From positions 62,001 to 126,000 of the forward strand of contig NZ_QIBX01000004.1 of NCBI RefSeq assembly GCF_003725995.1: a stretch of 64,000 bases of DNA. The letters are read 5' to 3'. How positions within the stretch are numbered: the first letter of the stretch is position 1; each line of letters starts with the position of its first letter. Both the position numbers and the translations under genes were made by a program. The DNA is from Slackia equolifaciens (GTDB lineage: Bacteria; Actinomycetota; Coriobacteriia; Coriobacteriales; Eggerthellaceae). This document shows, piece after piece, positions 16,497 through 25,266 of the stretch. The notes below the pieces were generated by a model, which did not search any database, was not told where the DNA came from, and worked only from the letters and a program-made list of their open reading frames with translations.

Positions 16497-17158
16497 GAAT
16501 CGAAAAAGCCGTCAAGCGATACGGAACGAAAACGGCGCTCAACGTAGAGGGCATTGAATTCCCCCGCGGCCAGATCTGCGCCGTGATGGGCGTGAACGGA
16601 TGCGGCAAAACCACACTCGCGCGCGTACTCGCGGGAACGACCAGGCCCGATGAGGGCGGTATGATTCTAGACGCCGGAGAAACCGTCGGCTACATGCCGC
16701 AGCGCAGCTACGCGTTTTACGGGACGCTCGCCCATAATGTGGCGCTCGGGGCGAAAGGGCGTCGATTCGACGAGCGCTGCCAAGAGCTTGTCGAAGCATT
16801 GGGGTTATCGCACCTCGAGCGCGAGAGCGCCAAAAAGCTTTCGGGCGGCGAAACCGCACGCATGGCGCTCGCTCGCGTGCTGGCGGGCACATGGACCCAT
16901 CTGGTGCTGGATGAGCCCACCGCCGCCCTCGACATCCCCTCGACCCTTGCCGCCGAGCGCCTCATGCGCGATTACTGCACCGAGAAAAACGCCGGCATCG
17001 TGGTGGTGACGCACTCTGTGAGCCAGGCCCGCCGCCTCGCTGACCACGCCATCTTCATGGATGGCGGGCGCATCGTGGAAGAAGGCCCCGCCGCCGCCAT
17101 CCTCTCGCACCCGCAAACGCCCGAGCTGTCAGAGTTTCTCGCAATATTGGGCTCGTAG
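16493..17158 (+). CDS. tupC: Tungstate ABC transporter ATPase TupC
   Basis: 221 residues. Walker A is GVNGCGKTT, the Q-loop region is VGYMPQRS, the ABC signature is LSGGETARMALARV, and Walker B is LVLDEPTAALD with a following H-loop His in VVVTHSVSQA. There is no regulatory TOBE domain such as ModC carries. It powers the TupB permease and overlaps tupB by 4 bases (ATGA), so translation is coupled. Confidence 0.9.
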   Translation: MRIEKAVKRYGTKTALNVEGIEFPRGQICAVMGVNGCGKTTLARVLAGTTRPDEGGMILDAGETVGYMPQRSYAFYGTLAHNVALGAKGRRFDERCQELVEALGLSHLERESAKKLSGGETARMALARVLAGTWTHLVLDEPTAALDIPSTLAAERLMRDYCTEKNAGIVVVTHSVSQARRLADHAIFMDGGRIVEEGPAAAILSHPQTPELSEFLAILGS

Positions 17159-17281
17159 CTGCCGGGCGCCAAACGAACAGCAGCCTAGGCCGCTTCAACC
17201 TGCACGCGCCCGCTCTCCACCCCAACACAAGCCGCATCGTTCACCCGAAGAACTTCGTTTGCACCACCCGACCGCACGCAC

Positions 17282-19234
17282 CTAGATCTGCGCACGGGTC
17301 TCATAATGCCGGCGAACCATTCCCGGGCTTTCTACGCGATACCCGCCCATGGCCTCGATTCGCGCGCGAAACTCTTCGCTTTGGAGAACCTCCAAAAGCG
17401 CCTGCACCATGGGCGTATCCCACGCATAATCGGGAATGAGCAGGTCATACTGCTCCTCGCACACGGGAACGAAGCCCAGCCCGTAAATCTTGGCGGCCGA
17501 ATAGATTCCCATGCCGGCATCCGCCGCCCCCGATTCCACGAGCGCCGCAACGGCGGTGTGGGTGAATTCCTCATGGTCGTATCCGTATATGGACGCAGGG
17601 TCCACATTCTCCTGCTTGCACAGATAATCGCTGAGGATGCGCGTGCCCGAGCCTTTTTGCCTGTTCACGTATCGCATGCCTTCCTGCGCCAGATCGGCAA
17701 GCGATTCGATGCCCAGCGGATTGCCCGGAGCCACCATGAAGCCCTGCTGACGATAGACGCACTCCACTTGACGCACCCCGCCCTGGGGAAAATGGCGCTC
17801 CAGGTAGGAGGCGTTATACTCGCCCGTCGCCTCGTCCAGCAGATGGATGCCGCCGCAGTGGTTTTCGTGCCGCTTCGCCGCAACGATAGCGCCCATCGAT
17901 CCCACGTGGGTCGATGCGACGGAGAGCTCCGGCTGCTTAACGTGCATGATCTGGGCGATCTCGTCAATAAGCGGATCGTGGCTGCCAATGACCACCAAGG
18001 ATCGCTCAATCTGGGCAAGCGGGCGCAGCAGGCGAACGCGCGTCTTCTCCCCCGCCTCAAACCCCTCGCTGTTCTGGGGAATCTCCATGATGCCGTCGGC
18101 TTTGACGAACGACGTGACCACGCCTGCCCCACGCGAAAGCGGCGTCGCAACGAGCTTGCCCTCTACCGCGCCCAGACGAACGCGCACATACTCCTTGTGC
18201 TTGAGCGACGATGTGCACGGCCGCGCCAACGTTGCCTCGGCCGAAACCCCATCGGCGAAAGAAGCGCCCAGGAATCGTTCAAGAACAGGCCTGAGCAGGG
18301 ATTCCACCACCACAATGCCGCTCACTGGGTACCCGGGCACGCCGATAACGGGCACGCCGCGAACGATGCCCGCCATGGCGGGCTTGCCGGGCTTGATGGC
18401 AACGCCGTGGAACAGAAGCTCGCCGGCATCGGCAACCACGCGCGCCGAATAATCGTCGCGGCCCGCCGATGATCCCGCGTTGAGCAGCACGGCGTCGCAT
18501 TCCGACACCGCCCGAAGCAGCGCGTCGCGTACCGCCTCGGGACTATCGGGCGTTATGGGGTACGTCACCGGCTCGCCGCCCCACGAGCGCACCATTCCCG
18601 CGAATATCGTGGAGTTGAACTCCATCACGTCGCCCGGCCTGGGATCGGGGCACGGGGGAACCACCTCGTCACCCGTGGGAATAATGCCCACTTTGGGCCG
18701 GACGACCACCGGCACCTCGGCGATGCCCGCCGCCAGCATGGCGCCCATGGCGGCAGGAGATATCACGGTGCCCGATGTAAGCAGCATCTCACCGGCGCAG
18801 ATATCCTCCCCGATTTGCCGCACATTGCCCCACGGAGATGATGCCTTATAGAGCGTTACAGGGCATACGCCCAGTTCATGCATCCCAACGCCCTCAGGCA
18901 GCACGACATCCTCCACCATCACCACCGCATCGCAGCCATCAGGCAGAGGGTCGCCCGTGTCCACGACCACGTACCGGTCGGGTTGCACGACTACGGGAGT
19001 AGTGGATGTGGCGCCAAACGTAACCGATGCCTGCAACGCTATTCCGTCCATCGCGCACGCGTGGTAATGAGGAGCCGAAATGCGCGCATAGAGCGGTTCG
19101 GCCGTGATGCGGCCAAGCGACTCGGAAACCGGGACAAGCTCCTTTTTGACCCTTCCGCCCAATTCGTCGAGCGCGTCAAGCAGCCGCTCGATTGCCTCCT
19201 CGCACGCGATATTGGTCAGATACGCAAAAGCCAT
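17282..19234 (-). CDS. moeA: MoeA-like molybdopterin metal insertase fused to a periplasmic-binding-like domain
   Basis: 650 residues; start at 19234 because GGGAGGA lies 5 bases upstream. Residues 1 to about 400 are a complete MoeA, including MDGIAL, TGDEV, NAGSSAGRDDYS and GVPGYPVSG. The remaining 230 residues resemble the PBP-like/LysR-substrate domain (GSHDPLIDEIAQ; GSGTRILSDYL), with no HTH. MoeA inserts Mo or W into adenylated molybdopterin; the extra domain may hold an oxyanion or a cofactor intermediate. It faces tupC convergently and lies downstream of a second moeA on the same strand, 111 bp apart. Two MoeA copies are common in organisms that sort tungsten from molybdenum; which does which is unknown. 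Confidence 0.88.
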   Translation of the reverse strand: MAFAYLTNIACEEAIERLLDALDELGGRVKKELVPVSESLGRITAEPLYARISAPHYHACAMDGIALQASVTFGATSTTPVVVQPDRYVVVDTGDPLPDGCDAVVMVEDVVLPEGVGMHELGVCPVTLYKASSPWGNVRQIGEDICAGEMLLTSGTVISPAAMGAMLAAGIAEVPVVVRPKVGIIPTGDEVVPPCPDPRPGDVMEFNSTIFAGMVRSWGGEPVTYPITPDSPEAVRDALLRAVSECDAVLLNAGSSAGRDDYSARVVADAGELLFHGVAIKPGKPAMAGIVRGVPVIGVPGYPVSGIVVVESLLRPVLERFLGASFADGVSAEATLARPCTSSLKHKEYVRVRLGAVEGKLVATPLSRGAGVVTSFVKADGIMEIPQNSEGFEAGEKTRVRLLRPLAQIERSLVVIGSHDPLIDEIAQIMHVKQPELSVASTHVGSMGAIVAAKRHENHCGGIHLLDEATGEYNASYLERHFPQGGVRQVECVYRQQGFMVAPGNPLGIESLADLAQEGMRYVNRQKGSGTRILSDYLCKQENVDPASIYGYDHEEFTHTAVAALVESGAADAGMGIYSAAKIYGLGFVPVCEEQYDLLIPDYAWDTPMVQALLEVLQSEEFRARIEAMGGYRVESPGMVRRHYETRAQI

Positions 19235-19344
19235 ATTCGTCCTCCCTTTTCCTGCCAAGCGGCCGAGCCAATTCGAAACGAGGCGCAAGAATGAGCCGAA
19301 TGGGCACTGCCCCGAGCAAATGCATCCAGCGATTGAGCCGCGCG

Positions 19345-20664
19345 TCACGAGAAAAGTCGCACGTCCACGCGCTGCCCCGCTGACGCTCCCTCGGTGTTAC
19401 GCCCGATCACGATATACCCATCGGCAGCAGCAAGGCTCGAAATCAGCCCCGACTTGCTGCGCACCGGAGAGGCGAAAGCTTCGCGCCCATCCTCGTCAAA
19501 CGCCCCGCGCGAAGCCTTACCGGATGCGCCTTCGGAATGAGGTTCCGCACCTTGCCCACCTTTAAGGCGCGATGCGCAATCTGGCTCTCCCTCGAAACGC
19601 ACCGCGACGAATTCGGCGCGCCCGTGATTCGAGGGAATGCCCTCGCGCAACGTCGCCCGCCTGACGCGCCCGCCCGCATCGCCCGCTCCGCACATCCGCG
19701 CAAGCAGCGGACGCACCACCTCGAGAAACATGAAGTATGCGGCAACGGGATGCCCCGGCAAGCCGAACGCAGGTTTTTCCCGCACGGCGGCGCACATCGT
19801 GGGCTTACCCGGCTTGATAGCCACGCCGTGGTACAGAAGCTCGCCAAGCTCGGACAGCACGCGCGCCGTATTGTCCCTCTGCCCCGCAGACGACCCGCCC
19901 GAAACGAGCACCATGTCGCACTCCTCGAGCGCACGCCGCACGGCGCTGAGCAACGCATCGTATTCATCGGGCACGATGGGGTACCGAACCGGGCGCGCGC
20001 CGCATGCGCGCACGGCGGCGGCAAGCATGGGAGCATTCACATCGCGCATCTGCGCCCCCACGGGCTTGCGGAACTCATCCACGATCTCATCGCCTGTGGA
20101 TATGACGGCCACCGAAACATCGTCAAGCACCTCGCACTCCGTGATGCCCATGCTCGCAAGAGACCCGATGTGGTGAGGAGCGATGCCCACACCCGCACGC
20201 AGGACCGGCTCTCCGGGCTTCACGTCGTCGTTCTTGAACACCATGTTGTCGCCCGGGGCAACCGCCCTCATGATGCCCACCGTGCCGTCGCCGTATTCTT
20301 CGCATTGCTCCAGCATCACTACCGCGTCGGCGCCCTGGGGAACCTGTCCGCCCGTGAGAATGCGCATGCATGTTCCGGACGAGCATGCCGCATCCGGCGC
20401 GACGCCCATTTCGACTTCGCCGACAAGCGTCAAGATGGCGGGCAAAGCCTCCGAGCATCCAAACGTGTCCGCAGCCCTTACCGCGAACCCGTCCATAGTC
20501 GACCGATCGAACGGCGGCACGCCCTCCTCGGAAACGATGTCGCGGGCAAGCACCTTTCCCAGCGCACCGTCCAACGATACGACGCGCTTGCGATTCGCAC
20601 AGGAACCGCCAAAGCGCTCGAGAGGAATCGAGCGCGCCTGCTCCAAATCCACCACAGTAAGCAT
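19345..20664 (-). CDS. moeA: Molybdopterin molybdenum/tungsten transferase MoeA
   Basis: 439 residues, start preceded by GGAGG at 6 bases. MoeA motifs are present: PPFDRSTMDGFAVRA, RILTGGQVPQGADAVV, ISTGDEI, VSGGSSAGQRDNTA and GLPGHPVAA. A low-complexity insertion near residues 360-400, rich in Ser/Gly/Ala/Glu, interrupts the C-terminal domain. It would catalyse metal insertion into MPT-AMP. It precedes the fused MoeA-PBP gene in the same direction, so both are probably cotranscribed from the membrane-protein gene at 21264. Confidence 0.9.
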   Translation of the reverse strand: MLTVVDLEQARSIPLERFGGSCANRKRVVSLDGALGKVLARDIVSEEGVPPFDRSTMDGFAVRAADTFGCSEALPAILTLVGEVEMGVAPDAACSSGTCMRILTGGQVPQGADAVVMLEQCEEYGDGTVGIMRAVAPGDNMVFKNDDVKPGEPVLRAGVGIAPHHIGSLASMGITECEVLDDVSVAVISTGDEIVDEFRKPVGAQMRDVNAPMLAAAVRACGARPVRYPIVPDEYDALLSAVRRALEECDMVLVSGGSSAGQRDNTARVLSELGELLYHGVAIKPGKPTMCAAVREKPAFGLPGHPVAAYFMFLEVVRPLLARMCGAGDAGGRVRRATLREGIPSNHGRAEFVAVRFEGEPDCASRLKGGQGAEPHSEGASGKASRGAFDEDGREAFASPVRSKSGLISSLAAADGYIVIGRNTEGASAGQRVDVRLFS

Positions 20665-20736
20665 CCCTCACCTCCGCTTTGTACCGCTCCGGCCGCCAGG
20701 AAAGCCCGGCTTCGCTCCGCCCTTCCCCAATCTGCC

Positions 20737-21264
20737 TCATCGAACCATGAACCCAGCCAATGCCGCCAGCGCGAATGCTGCAGCGCATACGCATGCCGTG
20801 ACGCGCACCGCGGCTCTATAGGAGCGATCGACACCCAAATCTTTAAGCAACGATTTGCTTCCCACGCACACGTGGGCGGCAAGAGCTGCGGCAAGTGCCG
20901 CAATAACGAATACGCCCGAAATGTTGGACAGCATGTCGTGCGCCCCTACCGTCCTGATCACGAAAACGTGCACCGCTGCGGCCACGAGAAGGGCCACGCC
21001 TGTCGCCCATTTGAGTGCGAGATGACGCTTTTTGTTGACGCTAGGAGGGCGAACGGTGTCGGTGAGCTGCAGAGCGCTCGTAGCCCCGCACAATGCTACA
21101 TGGGCAGCCGCCAGCGCGGCGCCAATCCAAACCACCCACGCAAGCCCCGTCGACAAGGGAACGAGCCCGGCAACGCTCCCGATTGACGCATGCAGCAGGA
21201 AGAATGCGGCGATGCAGGCCGAAACCACGCCGTTTACCAGCCGTGTCTTCGATTTTTTCGCCAT
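20737..21264 (-). CDS. Five-helix membrane protein, candidate diheme cytochrome b
   Basis: 175 residues starting at 21264 (AGGGGGAG upstream). Five hydrophobic helices run at about residues 10-33, 42-65, 88-105, 112-133 and 150-173. One His lies in each of the first four (H25, H55, H99, H131). Family knowledge: SdhC/FrdC-type subunits with five helices bind two hemes through four His. The pattern here is suggestive but the helix order differs and no flavoprotein or Fe-S SDH partner is adjacent. It could pass electrons from the AOR module to quinone, or be unrelated. The product family was not recognised with certainty. Confidence 0.6.
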   Translation of the reverse strand: MAKKSKTRLVNGVVSACIAAFFLLHASIGSVAGLVPLSTGLAWVVWIGAALAAAHVALCGATSALQLTDTVRPPSVNKKRHLALKWATGVALLVAAAVHVFVIRTVGAHDMLSNISGVFVIAALAAALAAHVCVGSKSLLKDLGVDRSYRAAVRVTACVCAAAFALAALAGFMVR

Positions 21265-21468
21265 GACTCCCCCTCTTATCCAGCGAGAATTATTGTACTC
21301 TTCAGGGCGAAAGATGCGCCTACGCGTCAGCGGGCGAGCCGCCTTTCCCCTTAAGCGCGCAGGGCAAAATGACTCACCGCCATACACGATGCGCTTGTTG
21401 ACTCGCGGCCCCTCGCGGTCTATAACCGTCGAAAACCCGACACGAAATACCACCAGAGGGAGACGCCC

Positions 21469-22419
21469 ATGAAGGCCACCGTGCTGATCGACAACAAAGC
21501 CCCCTGCCGTCTTGCGAGCGAATGGGGGCTTTCGGTGCTCATTGAACATCGCGGGCGCATGATGCTGCTTGATACCGGCGACAGCGGGGCGTTCATCCGC
21601 AACGCGGAGGCGCTGGGCATCGACCTTTCTCGCGTGAAAAGCGCCGCCCTTTCGCACGCACACTACGACCATGCCGATGGGTTCGATGCATTCTTCCAGG
21701 TCAATCGTATAGCCAAGCTTTACATTGCCCAATCGGCCCACGAGAACTGCTACGGCATCGACCGGGGCGAAATGGTGTACATGGGCGTTTCGCGCGGGCT
21801 GTTTGCGCGCCACGCCCGCCGCATCGTACGCGTAAGCCAACCCACCGAGATTGCGCCCGACGTGTGGGCCCTTCCCCATTCAACCGCCGGACTTTCCCAA
21901 CGGGGCCTTGAGGCGCGCATGTTCGTGGCACCCGATCGGCCCGATTCCACGGGCGCTGAAGCATTCGACCATCCCGACAATTACCTTGGCGATGCGTTGA
22001 GCGGGAAGGTGGCCGACCTCTGCGCGGCGCACGAGCGCGTGCGGTCTTGCGTTCCCGTTCCCGGCGAAGACGAACTCGCCCCCGATGACTTTTCGCACGA
22101 GCAGAGCCTTGTTGTGAAGCTGGACACGGGAATCGCCGTGTTCAGCAGCTGCTCGCACTGCGGACCCGATGTCGCTATCGCCGAAGCAAAGGCGTTCATG
22201 CCCGGCGAACGCATCCTCGCCCTTGTCGGAGGTTTCCATCTCTACGAAACGTCCGACGAGGAAGTGCGTGCACTGGCGGCGCGCCTTAAGGTGGCAAACG
22301 TGGAGCGCATCTACACCGGCCACTGCACCGGCGATCGAGCGTTCGCGATTCTGGTAGAAGAGCTCGGCGAGGGCATGGTGAGCGAAACCGCCAGCGGCCT
22401 GACTATCGAGCTGGATTAG
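21469..22419 (+). CDS. MBL-fold metal hydrolase
   Basis: 316 residues, ATG preceded by GGGAG. The metallo-beta-lactamase motif is SHAHYDHADG, with later metal ligands plausible at SCSHCG and GGFHLY, as in the family annotated as dihydropterin ribofuranosylaminobenzene phosphate synthase-like. Such proteins are often found near pterin-cofactor and AOR genes. The true reaction is unknown. It is the last gene of the tungsten island and diverges from the membrane protein gene at 21264. Confidence 0.8.
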   Translation: MKATVLIDNKAPCRLASEWGLSVLIEHRGRMMLLDTGDSGAFIRNAEALGIDLSRVKSAALSHAHYDHADGFDAFFQVNRIAKLYIAQSAHENCYGIDRGEMVYMGVSRGLFARHARRIVRVSQPTEIAPDVWALPHSTAGLSQRGLEARMFVAPDRPDSTGAEAFDHPDNYLGDALSGKVADLCAAHERVRSCVPVPGEDELAPDDFSHEQSLVVKLDTGIAVFSSCSHCGPDVAIAEAKAFMPGERILALVGGFHLYETSDEEVRALAARLKVANVERIYTGHCTGDRAFAILVEELGEGMVSETASGLTIELD

Positions 22420-22564
22420 CCGAGGGATGGCTTCGGTGTAGCGCGCTTGCGCCGAGCGTCGTCGACCGCCCGGCCATCGCTCGTCCACCCCAATCGTCAC
22501 CCGCCCCGACAGACGTGCGCCCTGACAGGGGGCGCCGGTAGGCGCCCGCCCCAACAGGCACCCG

Positions 22565-22601
22565 TTCTGGCACTCACTCACTCGGTCAGCATTTGCCAGA
22601 A
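22565..22601 (+). terminator. Hairpin between the MBL gene and the initiator tRNA
   Basis: A perfect 8-bp inverted repeat TTCTGGCA/TGCCAGAA with a 21-base loop. It has no T run and may be only a weak terminator or mRNA end. Confidence 0.3.
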
Positions 22602-22713
22602 TGCTCGATTATGAAGGAATCATGTCGTTCGAGAGATTATAAAAATAGTTCTTGCAGAAGCAGCAATCAGACGATAATATACCTTTTCGCACTCAAGAAG
22701 TGCTCGTACATAG

Positions 22714-22790
<77 letters not shown>

Positions 22791-22797
22791 ACAATTC

Positions 22798-22819
22798 CCC
22801 GGCTCTCGCCGGGTTTTTT
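22798..22819 (+). terminator. Terminator of tRNA-fMet
   Basis: CCCGGC-TCTC-GCCGGG followed by six T, 7 bp after the tRNA. Confidence 0.9.
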
Positions 22820-22894
22820 ATTTTCTGGCACCTTCGGCATTGCGCTTCGCTTTTCGCGCCTTCGAACCAGCGTCTCGTTTTTGCGCCTTCGAAC

Positions 22895-23842
22895 CTATAC
22901 CTCATCGTCGAAGAACATGGTGGCTTTGCCGGAGTGTTTCGCCTTGTACAGCGCCGCATCGGCGCGGCGGTACAGATCGTCGAACGACTCCCCCGCCACA
23001 CGCTGCGCCACTCCCACCGAAAGCGTAACCAGAAGCCCCGGCGTAATGTCAAACATGGATTGCCCGAACGCGTTGCAAAACTGCTCCACCTTGGCGCGCA
23101 CCACATCGCGATTCACCAAACGGGCGAAGTACACCACGAACTCGTCGCCACCCAGACGGCCCACCACGTCATCAGCTCGCATGTTCTCCTTGATTGCATG
23201 CGCGAGCGCCACGAGAGCAGCATCGCCAGCCTGATGGCCGAACCGATCATTGATGTTCTTGAAATCGTCAACGTCCACAAGAAGCAGCGTGCCCTCGGCA
23301 TCACCCGCCGCCGCATCAATGAGGCGCGTGGTTTCACGGCGGTTGAGAATTCCCGTGAGGGCATCGGTCGTCGCCTCACGCCGCAGCCGCTCGATGGTGT
23401 GAATGTGCACGTCGGCAAGAGAAGAACGAGCGCCGATGCCGTCAGACTCCTCGGGAATCGATGCGTGGATCAGCGTGAGCTTCCAGGCGCCGCCAATCAG
23501 CTTGAAGGTCGCGGTCATGCGCAGCAAAACGGGATTTGTCGCTGATTCGAAAGAGGGAGAGCGGGTCACCATAACAGAAGCGCCGCACTGCATAATGCCG
23601 GGCGCGAGTTCCCACTCAGCATACCCTGCAACCACATACCCCAAAGGCTTCGGATACGCCGCGAGTTCCTCGGCCAAAAGGCGCGACAGCTCATCCTTGT
23701 TACGCACCGCCTCGCTTGCCCACGTCCCCAAGGCGCGCACGCCGTCGCTTGCCACCTCGAGCGAGGCGGCAAGATCGCGCTTGGTGAAATACGCGTCAAG
23801 CATGGCATCAAAAGCCGGACGAACCGTGCCCACGGCGCTCAT
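22895..23842 (-). CDS. GGDEF-domain diguanylate cyclase with an N-terminal SnoaL-like domain
   Basis: 315 residues if ATG 23842 is used. AGGAGG lies only one base before that ATG, so GTG three codons later, or an upstream start adding a hydrophobic N-terminus, is also possible. Residues 1-140 resemble a SnoaL/NTF2-like sensor. The C-terminal domain has GGDEF intact with a product-inhibition site RxxD (RADD) five residues before it, so it should make cyclic di-GMP and be feedback regulated. The signal is unknown. Confidence 0.85.
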   Translation of the reverse strand: MSAVGTVRPAFDAMLDAYFTKRDLAASLEVASDGVRALGTWASEAVRNKDELSRLLAEELAAYPKPLGYVVAGYAEWELAPGIMQCGASVMVTRSPSFESATNPVLLRMTATFKLIGGAWKLTLIHASIPEESDGIGARSSLADVHIHTIERLRREATTDALTGILNRRETTRLIDAAAGDAEGTLLLVDVDDFKNINDRFGHQAGDAALVALAHAIKENMRADDVVGRLGGDEFVVYFARLVNRDVVRAKVEQFCNAFGQSMFDITPGLLVTLSVGVAQRVAGESFDDLYRRADAALYKAKHSGKATMFFDDEV

Positions 23843-24080
23843 CCCTCCTCGCAACGACACGACGTTATATAGGAATGCAAGCATAACGAAAATTCCACGC
23901 AAAACGTTGCGCAACATTTCAAAAGTGCCAAAGCTAAGGCAAACGTTGACCCCATGGAGTCGCTTTCCAAAGTTGGGACGATTGTTCTTGACCAATATGC
24001 CCTGCGCCAGAGCAACGTCCTAGGCCTGGTGCGCCTTGAAGCAGCCAGGCATAACGGCAAGGTCCATACCGGCCAAACCC

Positions 24081-25142
24081 CTAGGCCCGACGCACTTTGA
24101 AGCAGCAATGAATCTTGGGATTGCGCGCGAAATCATAGGGGATGGTCTGCGCGGTAATGTCCTCTATGGCAACGCCCGCCGCCGCAAGCGCTTCATAATC
24201 GGGCTTGAAGTTGCGCAGATTGCAGCTAAACACCGCCTCGCCGCCTGGCGCCAGCAACCGCACTACGTGCGACAACAGCATCACGTGATCGCGCTGGACG
24301 CTCCACGTGTTTTTGCCCATGGCCTTGGAATTGGAGAACGTGGGCGGATCCACAAAAATCAGGTCGAACCGCGGCTTCTCGCGGCATGCACGCACGATCC
24401 ATTGCAGCACATCGGCGCGCACGAACCCATGCTCGGGCCCGTCGCAACCGTTGAGCTCCATGTTGCGCGCGGCCCACGCGAGGTAGGTTTGCGAAAGGTC
24501 AACCGTGAGCGTGCTCTTCGCGCCACCCACCGCGGCATGCACCGTTGCCGTGCCTGTATAGGCGAACAGGTTCAAGAAACGCTTGCCCTCGGCCATCTGC
24601 CCCACCATTTCGCGCGTGATGCGGTGGTCCAGGAAGATGCCCGTGTCCAGGTAGCTGCCCAAATCGATCTCGAACACGTTGCCCGACTCCTGCGTATACA
24701 TGATGCAGGCGTCTTTTTGCTGGTCAGTGTACTGACCGCCGCCGCGCTCGTGGCGACGCGTTTTAAGGAACACACGCTCGCGCGGTACCGCAAGCACCGC
24801 CGACGCGATTGCCACGGCGTCCTCCAGGCGCATACGAGCTCGCTCGGGATCGACCGATTTGGGCGCCTGGTACTCAGCGATGCACAGATAGCTCTCGCCC
24901 TCGCTTTTCCACACGCCATCATAGCGGTCGATGGCGAGCGCGTAATCGGGCAGGTCGGCGTCATACATGCGATAGCATGAGATGTCGTTTTTGCGCGCCC
25001 ACTTGCGGCGATCCTTCGCCACCTTCTTAAGGCGCGCAGCAAACTGGTCGGCGCCCCTATCGCGCACCTGAACGGGTACCTCGGCGCCCGTTTCCAAGTT
25101 GGTCACGTTGATGGTGAATGGTGTGAATTCGTTGTTTTCCAT
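24081..25142 (-). CDS. RlmK-like class I SAM-dependent 23S rRNA methyltransferase
   Basis: 353 residues from ATG 25142; the ribosome-binding site is weak. The sequence matches the C-terminal half of E. coli RlmKL: LFAYTGTATVHAA for SAM, FDLIFVDPPTFSNSK as motif IV, and an end with YDFARNPKIHCCF. In E. coli that half makes m7G2069. Here it is a stand-alone protein without the RlmL half or a THUMP domain. Specificity is inferred from this similarity. Confidence 0.82.
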   Translation of the reverse strand: MENNEFTPFTINVTNLETGAEVPVQVRDRGADQFAARLKKVAKDRRKWARKNDISCYRMYDADLPDYALAIDRYDGVWKSEGESYLCIAEYQAPKSVDPERARMRLEDAVAIASAVLAVPRERVFLKTRRHERGGGQYTDQQKDACIMYTQESGNVFEIDLGSYLDTGIFLDHRITREMVGQMAEGKRFLNLFAYTGTATVHAAVGGAKSTLTVDLSQTYLAWAARNMELNGCDGPEHGFVRADVLQWIVRACREKPRFDLIFVDPPTFSNSKAMGKNTWSVQRDHVMLLSHVVRLLAPGGEAVFSCNLRNFKPDYEALAAAGVAIEDITAQTIPYDFARNPKIHCCFKVRRA

Positions 25143-25266
25143 GGCGCATATACTACGTGAGATTCTTGCCGCACGCAGCGCCTCGAGCCAAATTACATGG
25201 TTTCTTGCACCGAAGCGCCCGCTCATCCTCTACAATCGATTGAGGAACCTATGTGAGGAGGACAGC

